Of a DNA stretch of 64,000 nt, positions 19,286-29,913 are shown piece by piece. A model generated the notes under the pieces. The model searched no databases, was not told the origin of the DNA, and saw only the letters and a program-made list of their open reading frames with translations. The DNA comes from Saposhnikovia divaricata (lineage: Eukaryota > Streptophyta > Magnoliopsida > Apiales > Apiaceae): NCBI GenBank assembly GCA_036435485.1, contig CM071597.1, positions 141,667,647-141,731,646 of the forward strand. Direction: 5' to 3'. Made by a program: the position numbers and the translations under genes. How positions within the stretch are numbered: the first letter of the stretch is position 1; every line of letters begins with the position of its first letter.

Positions 19286-21280
19286 GTGCTATCTGTTCAG
19301 ATTTTTCATTTTCTTCCTCGGTTGATTTTTCTTTGTTCTGACCTTGTAGAATTCTTCCTGATTGTAATGTTACTGCCTGGACCTGTTCCTTGTGATCCTT
19401 CTTGCCTGGATTCATCTCTCTGTCACTCGGAAGCGTTCCTGGTTGACGGTTAAACAATGCATTGGCCAGTTGACCAATTTGATTCTCTAAAGTTTTCAAT
19501 GACACCGCCTGACTCTTGTACATCATTCGAAGCTCTTCTAATTCAGATTTCTCAGACTGATTCAATGAATTCCCTTGAGATGGTTGAAATCCCGGTGGAT
19601 TGAATGGTAGCCTTGGAGCATAAGATGGTGGTTGATAGTTCTGATTATATGGCCTTGCATTGAACTGCTGATTTTGGGGTTGCTGAACATCACCCTGATT
19701 GTTGCTCCAACTGAAATTAGGATGATTCCGATTGTTGGGATGATAAACATTAGGCACTGGTTGCTGAGCTCTTTGAAAATTACTGACAAATTGTGCGGAT
19801 TCAGATGAGATAGCACACAGACTCGTGTCATGAGCCCCTGCACACAATTCACACACCATAGCAACCTGGTTAGTCCCATGATTAGAAAGGGAATCTACCT
19901 TCATTGTCAACGCCTTGAGTTGAGCAGCAATAGCAGTAGCTGCATCCAAGTCCAGAACTCCGGCCACTTTAGCAGGTGGCAAGCGTTGAGTAGGATTCTG
20001 AAACTCATTGGCCGCCATCATTTCAATAAATTATAGGCATCCTCATAGCTGTTTGCCCATAGCGCACCTCCAGAAGCTGCATCCAACATAGGCCTGGACT
20101 GAGTTCCCAACCCGTTATAGAAATTGCTGATTATCATCCAATCCGACATCCCATGATGAGGACAACGTGCCAATATCTCCTTGTACCTTTCCCAAGCTTC
20201 CCCCAAAGATTCCTAAGGTTGCTAAGCAAACTGAGAAATATAATTCCGATAAGCTGCTGTCTTCGCCATGGAGGAAACGGCGCTGCCGCGCCGTGCTATC
20301 TGTTCAGATTTTTCATTTTCTTCCTCGGTTGATTTTTCTTTGTTCTGACCTTGTAGAATTCTTCCTGATTGTAATGTTACTGCCTGGACCTGTTCCTTGT
20401 GATCCTTCTTGCCTGGATTCATCTCTCTGTCACTCGGAAGCGTTCCTGGTTGACGGTTCAACAATGCATTGGCCAGTTGACCAATTTGATTCTCTAAAGT
20501 TTTCAATGACACCGCCTGACTCTTGTACATCATTCGAAGCTCTTCTAATTCAGATTTCTCAGACTGATTCAATGAATTCCCTTGAGATGGTTGAAATCCC
20601 GGTGGATTGAATGGTAGCCTTGGAGCATAAGGTGCTGGTTAATAGTTCTGATTATATGGCCTTGCATTGAACTGCTGATTTTGGGGTTGCTAAACACCAC
20701 CCTGATTGTTGCTCCAACTGAAATTAGGATGATTTCGATTGTTGGGATGATAAACATTAGGCACTGGTTGCTGAGCTCTTTGAAAATTACTGACAAATTG
20801 TGCGGATTCAGATGAGATAGCACACAGACTCGTGTCATGAGCCCCTGCACACAATTCACACACCATAGCAACCTGGTTAGTCTCATGATTAGAAAGGGAA
20901 TCTACCTTCATTGTCAACGCCTTGAGTTGAGCAGCAATAGCAGTAGCTGCATCCAAGTCCAGAACTCCGGCCACTTTAGCAGGTGGCAAGCGTTGAGTAG
21001 GATTCTGAAACTCATTGGCCGCCATCATTTCAATAAATTATAGGCATCCTCATAGCTTTTTGCCCATAGCGCACCTCCAGAAGCTGCATCCAACATAGGC
21101 CTGGACTGAGTTCCCAACCCGTTATAGAAATTGCTGATTATCATCCAATCCGGCATCCCATGATGAGGACAACGTGCCAATATCTCCTTGTACCTTTCCC
21201 AAGCTTCCCCCAAAGATTCCTAAGGTTCCTAAGCAAACTGAGAAATAGAATTCCGATAAGTTGCTGTCTTCGCCATGGAG
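19266..21280 (-). repeat. 1007-bp direct tandem duplication in B gag
   Basis: The block from about 19266 to 20273 is repeated at about 20273-21280 with constant offset 1007 (checked at several anchors, such as GCCATGGAG at 20265 and 21272). About a dozen differences were seen by eye (near 1%). The junction at 20270-20278 (ATGGAGGAAAC) shows 4-5 bp of shared GGAAA/GAGAAA sequence at the two original ends, pointing to microhomology-based joining or template slippage. Confidence 0.9.
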
Positions 21281-21865
21281 AAATACTTCGTCAAGAACTT
21301 TTGAGCACAGTCTGCCCATGTTTTAATAGAGCCTGATGGCATAGAATGTAACCAACTCTTGGCTTTATCCCTAAGAGAGAAGGGAAATAGTCTCAATCTG
21401 ATTGCGTCATCTGTAACTCCGTTGAATTTGAAGGTGTCACAGATCTCAAGGAAGTCCCTAATATGAGCATTGGGATCTTCAGCAGGACTACCCCCAAACT
21501 GTACTGTATTCTGAATCATCTGAATGATGTTTGGCTTAAGCTCGAAATTATTAGCCCCAATAGCTGGGCGAACAATACTGGTATGAATATCCTCCACTTT
21601 TGGCTGAGAGAATTCACTCAAAGCCTTCCCTGGTTGTGCTTGATCTGCCATTTCTTCTATTGATTCAAGATCGTCTTCTAACCCGATGTTCTCAAAAACA
21701 AGTTTTCTTCTTGCTAGTTCTTCTCTACGTGATTGAGCTCGTGTACGCATACACTCTCAAAAAGTACCTGAAATTCACCAACAAGAAATTTGGTGAGAAC
21801 GTCCTAGTCACCGAACTTTAATGACCATTGATGGCAAATACTGAAACTAAACAAATAAAACCGCG

Positions 21866-21883
21866 TCCCCGGCAGCGGCGCCA
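21866..21883 (-). promoter_or_regulatory. primer-binding site of B (tRNA-Asp)
   Basis: Minus strand TGGCGCCGCTGCCGGGGA, one mismatch from the complement of plant tRNA-Asp 3' end (known PBS type for Athila/Tat), 6 bp from the LTR. Confidence 0.9.
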
Positions 21884-21889
21884 AAAACT

Positions 21890-23296
21890 TGTTACGACCA
21901 AACTCAACACGCAAGTGCACGTGATCTCAAGTAATATAGATAGCAAATAAGATTCGTTCCTACAGGGACTCGTTGTATTGTCTAGTTAATTCACTCACCA
22001 ATGTATGATTATTATTCGATGCTAAGACAAATTAACAATTGGATTTTTGTTTATCACTACACTTACTCTAAGATTTATAACTAATTATCAACTACTTGAC
22101 TAAGAATTATGTCGAATTACTTATGCAAAATAAACATGGGATTTTAACTTCATTAAACAATCCATCTATAGTCTCCACTTCTCTAGCCTTTTCATATGAT
22201 TTGTTAATACCTGATCGAATACACAAAACTGATATAAGCCAACTTTCGTTGCACAAATACCATCCTAAATAACATCCACAATAAAGATAGAAATCACTTA
22301 GTCTCCCAATCCTGCTTAATCTTCATATGTTTATAAAGATTGAAACATAATGGTTGAAGTACAAGCATTCAATTGATCACATAGTCGTCATAAAGCGGTT
22401 AGAGTTACGACACTAATTATGAATGATATTCTCACGATAAACCTATGCTAGCATGGCAAGTTCTAAACTCTTAAATCCACTTTCGCTTCAATAAGAAGTA
22501 ACACACAATTACAGGAGTTAGCTACTGTCCTATAACGAATTAAATCAACCATGATAGGATATCACATCAATCACACTATAGGCATCGAGAAGATTCAACA
22601 AATAAACTTCATGAATAAATCTGCTAAAACCCCATGACAACGAATTAGTTCATAATCAAACTAATCGTCATCATGGGTTCCAATGTAAACATGATAAAAG
22701 AAAACGAACGATGATTTAAATAAATAACAAGGGTTCTAAAGAATACACCCAAACCAAGCATCCACAAACTAGGAAGAATCCAAGAATAAATTGAAAACTA
22801 TCTTCTTCCTCGCTTCTTCGTGCTTCAAAACTCTGTAAATACAATCCGTGGTCAGAACTCTCTATTCTAGGGTTTTTCTTCCTTTATATAGGCCTCCAGG
22901 TGCAAGAAATTCGAAAGGAATTTAATTTTTGACTTTATCTCGAAAAATCAGCAAAACAGGAGTTTCCCGTCAGAAGAGCCGGCGCTGCCGCGCCATCCAT
23001 GACCTCCAACACGGCGCTGCCGCGCCTCCTCGGTACTCCCAGCGCTGCCGCGCCATAATCAAGCACAAACATGGCGCTGTCGCGCCGTGCCTTCTGTTCA
23101 GCAACTGGATTTTTTCCCTTTTCTTCATTACAACTCCGATTTGCGCTCCGATTGTTCCGCTTCATTCCTTTAACACCTGTGATTGATATTCCTGCACAAT
23201 ACCCTTAAAAGAGATGAAAAATACCATAACTCGAGTACAAACATTCGTTTTAAGCCAAATGGAAACGTTTTAAGTGAATAAAATACCCACTCATCA
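21890..23296 (-). repeat. 5' LTR of Athila B
   Basis: Full-length partner of 11364-12771 with TG...CA ends. GC-rich cores lie at 22981-22994, 23013-23026, 23041-23054 and 23073-23086 (same 32/28/32 spacing), and TATATAAA at 22883-22890. The differences from the 3' LTR are mainly transitions. Confidence 0.92.
22981..23086. repeat. GC-rich core array in B 5' LTR (4 copies)
   Basis: Same four cores as in the 3' LTR. The fourth has a different substitution (GGCGCTGTCGCGCC) from its partner (GGCGTTGCCGCGCC), so both LTR copies have been losing CpG/CpNpG cytosines independently, as expected of methylated DNA. Confidence 0.85.
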
Positions 23297-23301
23297 GTTT
23301 T
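23297..23301. repeat. target-site duplication of Athila B, right copy (GTTTT)
   Basis: Immediately follows the CA end of the 5' LTR and matches 11359-11363. Confidence 0.85.
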
Positions 23302-23704
23302 GTTGTTATGGGCCTATTAATCAGTCATTATAAATAGATAATGATAGGTTAATAGGTCATGACGTTTTTGAGGAAAAACCATAGAGGAGGCAGCAGCAAA
23401 AGAGGCAGAAACAAATAACTCGAATCATCAAGAGGGAGGCTAATACGTCCATTCCGCAGTCAAGTTTGTGAGACGTTCTTGAAGGTGCTCGTGTGGATAC
23501 CATAGAGGTGTTTTCCGAGAGGTAGACACAAATCGTGAAAGCTAGGATCTCCGTTGAGTTTGTGAAAGTCAAGATCTTAATAGGTATGATTCGTTGTCTC
23601 CATAATTTGCCCAAAATTATACATGGATCCTGTGTTTGGGTTTCGAAAATTTTTGTTATATTTACGTTTATCCGTTGCGTTTTATGCCTCGGAACCCAAC
23701 ACTA
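23302..23704 (+). mobile_element. copia LTR E, right fragment
   Basis: Continues the plus-strand LTR after element B. It aligns with the 3' third of the D LTR (GTGTGGATACC, AGCTAGGATCT, CATGGATCCTG, a TTGCGTTT stretch) and ends in GGAACCCAACA. No Met-type primer site follows, so E is a 3' or solo LTR. The next 5 bp, ctatc, are a candidate TSD. Confidence 0.65.
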
Positions 23705-23878
23705 TCATCTTTAGAACGTGTGGTCCAATCGGATCTCACTCTCCCTACTTGTAACTTTATAATGCCCTGTTATTTTGAATCTAATCTGATGAGCCTCTCC
23801 TTGAAACATCCTTTGAAAATGCTCAATCATTTCATAAGCATCCAAATGCTCATGTTGCTTCATAAACTCGGCACTCAT
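23705..23878 (-). pseudogene. copia gag N-terminal fragment of element D
   Basis: From an ATG at 23878 the minus strand reads about 34 residues typical of copia Gag (AYEMIEHFQRMFQGEA), then loses similarity. It stops at the end of LTR E, which probably interrupted it. The rest would lie beyond the nested A/B insertions, outside the window. Confidence 0.55.
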
Positions 23879-25944
23879 AGTTAAAAGCAAAAGATATGAA
23901 ACATCGAGTGCTTAATTAATTTGCTTCCGATAAGCATTTTGTTTAGCACATGTTACATTCTTAGCTAAAAGAGCAAGGGAAGAGTTTTAAATGACATCTT
24001 TGTTCCTGAGGACGATCCTCAAGCTTCTATATCAGTCGAGGAAATTATTTTATGTCAGTTTGTCCTTCTCAAGGACTATTGCATGGAGAAGTTGTTTATG
24101 TTATTTGTCATTTGATATCTACAATATTTCAAAATGCATAAATTAATCTAGATGCAGATTTATTAATTATTATGTTTAAGTGATTATGGTATATCATAAT
24201 ATACCTCCCACTATTTTTATCAAATTAATAGTCCTACCTATCAATTCAGAAAAGTTTCCCTAAACCTTTCTAGTGAGCCAAGATTCATATTTCATCACTT
24301 TTAAGGTCAGTTTTGGCTTTTCTCCGTAAAAAGATTATTTAGGTAGACAACATTTGTCAATTATATCACATATAACTCTTGGATAGTTTGGTAGAACAAT
24401 ATTTGCTCCCATTTATCCAATAAATATTACCAAACTCTATGTCTCTAAGTTCACAATCCCATTGTGGTCACTTAGTTAAGTCGAACCCAATGATCTAACA
24501 GTTAAGTATCACTAATTTACTCCATCGCGCCTTACCACGATAAACGAGGGTACTTCGCTTTGGCCAACCCACCCTTTGTCGATCTAGGTCTTGACGAGTG
24601 TTTCCCATTTGGAAGGCATCTTAAACTTAATCCTTTTTTTCTTTATGGGTTTTTAATTAAAATGACCATGATCCCATCATAAAGAGATTCCCAATTTTTT
24701 CCTTGAATTAAAGACTTCAAATCAATATTCATCAATGGTTTGATTTCCAAGTAGTTGGAGGAGACACAAGTGGTCTCATTTAATAACCAACATCCTTACA
24801 GGTACATCCCTTTTTGACAAAATCTCCCCATATCGAAATAATTAAAAATTCGTATTTAATTCTGTGTTTCATAAACACAAAAATCTCATTATCGTTTTGT
24901 TGAATTGTAAAATCTCAAGTCAATACAAATTTTATCTTTTTTTAAAATAAGCATGTCATGGGTGTCGTATCTAATACATACATGATTAATCTAATTAAAC
25001 ATGCGTCTTTATCTCTACACATACATATCATCACACGCAATCATAATATATATGTAAAGTGCGTAAAGTAAACATGTTTGGTTATGACCCATCCTATCTG
25101 ATCTTTCCAAGCTAATGAAAAGATCAAGGTCAATCTATGGTGGTAAAAAAAATACAATACTTATACATGTCTTCTTCCTTGAAACGCCTCCTTGGATTGC
25201 TTCCATGGAATGCCTCATCGGATTGCTTCCTTGCTTGTCTTCTTTTACATTACGTTTAATAATTGAAAACAAGGCTATTCTAATGAACTTAAAAAAATAA
25301 CTCGATTTACATTCTAGATTTTACTTTAAAAGAAATAAACGACATGCAAGTCGTATTTAGAAACCAAACCATAAACAAAAATTTCTATCCTATAGGTCTC
25401 AAGGCCATAACCATCCACCATGCTCAAGTAACAATTAAAGAACATGTCAAATTATTTAATCATATTAAACCATATCATATTTCAGATGATCCAATCAAAG
25501 AAATCATATAACGCAAGAATCAGAAAATTAGAATCAAATTCTGAAAAGAATAAATCGCCGTTTTGAGGCACTAAACGGCGTCAAACGCCTTACAAATGAG
25601 TTGATGATAGCTTTCCTATCAGTATTGTTCAGACGCTCATTTCTAATCAGAAACCACATATCGTTTGTGAAAATCGGATACTGGACACAGATTTCACCAA
25701 ATCTGCAGAGCGTATACAGAAATCGTATCGTATACAATCCCAATATCAAGAACAAACAAATATCATGTATATATCAGTATACATACAGATTATATAATCA
25801 TCATATGATCATCTCAATCATCATTAACATACAGTTTATACATATATATATGAAAATCAACGCATTATACATGACAATCATCAAACATGATCGTATATAT
25901 ATCAAAACTGTAACATATAACCGAATTAAAACATTTTTGCAAGT
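23879..25944 (-). other. long noncoding leader of copia D
   Basis: About 2.07 kb between the D primer site and its gag ATG, AT-rich, with no frame above 75 residues that looks real. I recognise no domain, tRNA or hairpin of note. The length is unusual for a copia leader and may include older inserted or duplicated sequence. Confidence 0.5.
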
Positions 25945-25956
25945 GCTCTGATGCCA
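25945..25956 (-). promoter_or_regulatory. primer-binding site of copia D
   Basis: Minus strand TGGCATCAGAGC, one base from the initiator tRNA-Met complement, 1 bp from the LTR end. Confidence 0.8.
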
Positions 25957-25957
25957 C

Positions 25958-27489
25958 TGAAGGGTTTCAAGCACATAAACGCAGTGGAATTAAATGCAAA
26001 AAGAATAAAATCGAAACCCTACCGCAGGATCCATGCAAAAATAATAGATTTGATTCGGAGTTAGATGATTACCTTAAAGAGCTTTATGAACGGATGATAA
26101 TTAAAGATCCTAGCTACTTGAATCACCACTCATCCCGCTCACGCGATCTACGCTCTACCGGTATCCACACGAATGCTTGATCTTCGAAGGAGCGATGTAC
26201 TAACATCTGAAAACTGATTTCTCTCAATCTCCATCTTTGCTCTCAAACGGCTAGGGTTTTTCTCTAAAAACTTCCTCGCTAATTTGAGACTTTAAAATGT
26301 TTATATAGAGAGACAAATCTGTAATCTGTGGCCCAATCATATTGGGCTTTTATTAAAATTTGAATTCTTAGTTAAATAAATAATTAAGTCACACTTAATC
26401 AATATTCTAATATAATTCAAATTCTAATAATTAGCAAATTCAAATTTATATTTATTTAATTAATTAAGTCTAACTTAATTAATATCATAAATAAATATGA
26501 ATTACTATTTAATTTAAATTCATAATTTAAATCAAATCTCCTTCAAGCGTTCTTGTGTGTGACCCTATAGGTTATTATTACGTTGGCAATAATTTTAATT
26601 TTCAATATAAAATTATAAACAATGAGCGGCATCTAGTAATACATCATTGCTACCCAAGTAATAATAATAAATCGGTGATTCGATTAAGCCTTTCGTGAAT
26701 AATGTTCCATGTAATATAATCCTTTTAACCATGATATTATAGATTAAACTCGAGGCATGTAATGTGTCATCCTCTTCATAATTTAATCTTAATTTTCTTG
26801 ATCCATGAATAGACTATTAAATCAAATCAATATTTGAGCACGGCCGTGCGTTTCATAGTGTCACTCAAACAAGAGGCCAATAATATCACTCCTATAACTA
26901 GGAGGGTTAAATCCCATCTAGATCATTCATATTTCTCATACGATTCATAATATACCCAATATCCACTTTTATCATCACTCGGTCAAAGGTGACTTTTAAT
27001 GTAATCAAAGTATATTAATTCTCGTATAGAAATATATAATGATTTCAGGTCTAAGGATCATTACACCATTATCACTGTGAGAATTACTTATGACACTAAT
27101 AACATGTAGAATCTCACGGTGCATCAATCCAGTGCCATGTACCCTTACATGCACCTATGTTTTGACTTTAGTATCACCATACCTATGACCAATGAGATTT
27201 GGTCATCAATCAACAAACATACTAGTCTGTATGTATTATTATTGTCCTTTAATAATAATACTCGACTAGGGATATTTAGGAATAAAGATACTACTCATAC
27301 AATCTCATTTTCAAGTCACATACTTAAAGATATATAGTGCGTATCATAATTCCAAGGACTTTTATTATGCTAACATTTATAACGCAGCAAATAAAGACAT
27401 AATAAATAAATTAATAATAATCAACAAAACATAATCCTATTAATAAATGTTTTTTCCCTAAAACACAAAAGTATTGTCTCTAGGGCACA
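25958..27489 (-). repeat. 5' LTR of copia element D
   Basis: A 1532-bp segment with minus-strand ends TGTGCCCTAGAG... and ...GAAACCCTTCA, PBS adjacent. TATATAAA is at 26300-26307, followed by an AAAAACCCTAG motif. It is homologous to LTR E. It interrupts G gag; aatac at 27490-27494 is the candidate TSD. Confidence 0.85.
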
Positions 27490-28206
27490 AATACTAACAT
27501 AAATTCCTTAGAAACAAAAGCAGAGTTCTTGTAAGCATTTAGTTTCAATCCTAACTCAGAAATTTGACTCCTAAGAATAGTCTCAACTTCTTCATTAACC
27601 TTGACCTTGTTTTCTAAGTACTCGACCTTCTGTTTAAGATCTTCTACAGTGACAGCAACAAACCCTAGTTCTTCGTTTTTAGATTCTAAATTTTTAATCT
27701 TAAAAACCAAACTAGCATTTTCTTTTTCGGTAGCTAGCATGCTTGTGTGTATATTAAATAATTCAACACTGAGATCTTGTACAATAGATTTATATTCAGA
27801 GTCAGACATATCAAGAGTAGTTAAAAATGGAACATGGGATCCTGAGATTGACTCCTCTGTAGTGTCTGCCAAAAGGGCAAGATTCACACGAAGTTCTTCA
27901 TCATCAGAATCAGTGTCATCCCAATTTTTCCCTTCAGCTATATAGGCTTTTCCCTTGTGCTTAACAACCATTTCACCCATCTTATTTTTCATCCTTGCAT
28001 TCTCTTTCTTTAAATCATCACAAGAATCTTTCTTCTCATAGGAAAACTATCTATATTTCACTTGTCGAGGCTTCTTGCAATCAGATGCAAAATGTCCTGG
28101 TTCACTGCAGTTTTAGCATATGGACTTGTTACGATCAATCATGTTTGATTTATACCCTCCTCTAGAACTGGAATCTGAATAAGAATTCTTTCTCTGAAAC
28201 CTGTTG
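27490..28206 (-). pseudogene. copia G gag, C-terminal half
   Basis: On the minus strand from 28206: RFQRKNSYS, then a zinc knuckle in which the first Cys partner reads C-stop-NC (TAA for the usual aromatic codon) followed by GHFASDCKK, then a 170-aa frame (27992-27480). That frame has an acidic stretch and a long Leu/Glu/Lys coiled-coil region (KIKNLESKNEELG, KVEYLENKVK). It ends where the D LTR begins. It is the continuation of 36875-37071 after excision in silico of element C. Confidence 0.75.
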
Positions 28207-29107
28207 GCACCAAAACAATCACAGGTTTATAAATAGATTGAACGCTAAACACTTCATAACTCAAAGACACCTCCATCATCATTTAAGTTAGACAAGGATT
28301 CATGCTTAATCACCAAACAAATAACGACACATAACACAACACACATGCTTATTTGACCGTGCAATAGATGAGGCCCCTAAAGACTTATACAATAATACCC
28401 ATGTAACGAGCGTTAGGTTAGTGGATCCCAGACCGGAAAAACATTAGGTCACTAGGCACAAAGTCCCCTAGAACTTAATTGCTCGAGTATTAAAGAGCTC
28501 ACCCGTGGTCAATTCTGCATACTCATATAACTTTTTTTTCTTTTTTTTATACTAATAATTTGGAATGAGTGTGTTTCGCTCCATCTCATCCAACCCTAGA
28601 CTACTCATAAAATATGAGCGGCTACAGCCTTTCGACGCCTAACTTTTATTAACACTAGCATGAAATCCCTGTTTTCCCCCAAACTTATATTTTAGTGCTC
28701 CTACGTCATCAAGGGTATAAAGAACATTCTAAATAAAAACAAATGATTAATCTCAACAACCAAACAAGGTATGACCTGATCTAGTCCAAAAGCAAACGAT
28801 GAAACTGTGTAAAGATTTTGTTTTTGAAACATGCAAGTCAATTCATAAGAACTTAAATCAACCCTCTATTCATCATTACCACACTCAAATCAACATCGAC
28901 CTACCGAACGGAAATAGCCAAGTCCTACGGAATCATGAAATATGCTATGCAAATGCAACTAAATGGACTCACATAGAATACATAAACAAATATGCAAACA
29001 AATATGCTCTACATGAAACAGTCATGCAATAATATGAATGAAACTAGTACTACACATGCAATATGATTTCTACATGTACAACTACTCTACTACTACTAAT
29101 CCTCAAA
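28207..29107 (-). other. 3' untranslated region of C (truncated)
   Basis: Noncoding. The portion 28210-28730 is the counterpart of B 13195-13760 (shared GTGGATCCCAGAC, CTCGAGTATTAAAGAGCTCAC, T-rich tract, PPT-like AAGTTTGGGGG near 28674). Nothing else was recognised in 28740-29107. Confidence 0.6.
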
Positions 29108-29145
29108 TCACCCCCAAACTTAAAATATTCAATGTCCTCATTGAA
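29108..29145 (-). promoter_or_regulatory. internal PPT-like tract with AGGA hairpin (C)
   Basis: Sense strand TTCAATG-AGGA-CATTGAA (29145-29128), a perfect 7-bp stem, followed by TTTTAAGTTTGGGGGTG. This duplicates the terminal PPT module of B but lies just after ORF3, about 0.9 kb before the truncated end. It may act as a second plus-strand primer. Confidence 0.7.
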
Positions 29146-29174
29146 GGCAATAAAAATGATAGTAGAGAATATAC

Positions 29175-29813
29175 CTAACTGTCAGCAGGATCACCCTCCT
29201 CGGGTGGTGAATCTGGTGGTGGATAAGCGGTGTGAGCTCCAAAAATAGGCCAGTTAACCTCAACACCAGTTGCCTGAAAAGCATTGCCTAAAGCCTGAGT
29301 CAAATCCTCCGCATATCGGCGATTGATGTCATGCATGGCATCAATACGCCTAGTCAAGCGTCTACACTACGAATCACCAGGACCAGACCTATCAGCATCT
29401 CGATATGGATGAGATGGACCCGCTCTAGCTGCTCTAGGTACATGTGGCTGAGAACCACCTTTCTCTACATCATCAACAATGTAACCCAAACCTTTGTCAT
29501 GGGGAACGCCGCCTGACCATTCTTTCATCCTAGCAATCATAGAGTGATCAATAGCAGAACTCGACATCTATAGCTGCTCATCATCAGTCCACCTAATACC
29601 CACAGATGCACACAACTTAGCAACAATAGAGGCATGTGGAATCGCCCATGTCGTCCCACCTCGCAAGAATCGAAGCATATTCTGATTGATTACACAACCA
29701 AGATCAATGTACTCATCATTCAGAATCCCCGAAAGTAATATGGCTCGATCAATAGTGACCTCATGCGAGTGTGAGGAAGGCAAGATATTAGCACACATAA
29801 ACAGATTCTTCAC
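29175..29813 (-). pseudogene. Athila third ORF of C, decayed
   Basis: Open pieces 29813-29568, 29567-29367 and 29357-29175 are separated by stops. The first matches B ORF3 (LPSSHSHEVTIDRAILL, then an INQNMLRFLRGGTT-like block). The N-terminal half found in B is absent: the frame begins right after a short leader, so about 400 bp have been deleted. Later pieces include RRIDAMHD-like sequence also traceable in B noncoding DNA at about 13910, suggesting the ancestral protein was longer than the present B ORF. Confidence 0.7.
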
Positions 29814-29852
29814 TTTCTGTTTTTTTGAATAATAATCACTAATATAGAAACG

Positions 29853-29870
29853 CGTGGGTTGCCTCCCACG
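29853..29870 (-). promoter_or_regulatory. post-pol hairpin, AGGCAA loop (C)
   Basis: CGTGGG-AGGCAA-CCCACG on the sense strand, 6-bp stem, 44 bp after the integrase stop. Counterpart of 15228-15243 in B. Confidence 0.6.
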
Positions 29871-29913
29871 AAGCGCATGTTTTACGTCAATAGCTTGACG
29901 TTACTGCCGAGAC

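Larger units (their letters stand above)
18756..21750 (-). pseudogene. gag: Athila B gag-protease, broken and partly duplicated
   Basis: It opens at 21750 (MRTRAQSRREELARRK) with the Athila Gag domain (173 aa to 21229: DFLEICDTFKFNGV, LRDKAKSWLHS). Then two TAG codons replace Gln codons (21229-21231, 21220-21222). The ASGGALWA part (21213-21025) and a one-base frameshift near 21027 follow, then the zinc-like CELCAGAH part. A 1007-bp tandem duplication repeats this segment; the downstream copy reads from 20206 to 18756 and ends at the protease DLGASINLMPL active site. Both tandem copies carry the same TAG and frameshift lesions. Inside lie GC-rich cores that read as Arg/Ala/Gly-rich peptide. 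Confidence 0.85.
11364..23296 (-). mobile_element. complete Athila-type Ty3/gypsy element B
   Basis: An 11,933-bp minus-strand element: 5' LTR (23296-21890), PBS for tRNA-Asp, gag, protease-RT-RNaseH-integrase, a third ORF downstream of pol, PPT and 3' LTR (12771-11364), with a 5-bp TSD. The LTRs are 1408 and 1407 bp and differ at roughly 2% of sites by eye. Gag is broken by stops, a shared frameshift and a 1007-bp tandem duplication, and two stops lie in the protease; the remaining pol and ORF3 are open. The Athila call rests on the Gag type, the DLGASINL protease, the Asp primer and the ORF after pol. Confidence 0.92.

Noticed and set aside
23705..25944. Possible host gene or tRNA between E and D
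   Set aside because: No exon-like frames, no tRNA cloverleaf seen; the D primer site and LTR place it as element leader.
25601..25951. 116-residue plus-strand frame rich in Ile/Tyr/Asn
   Set aside because: AT-rich composition alone explains it; it runs over the D primer-binding site on the wrong strand.
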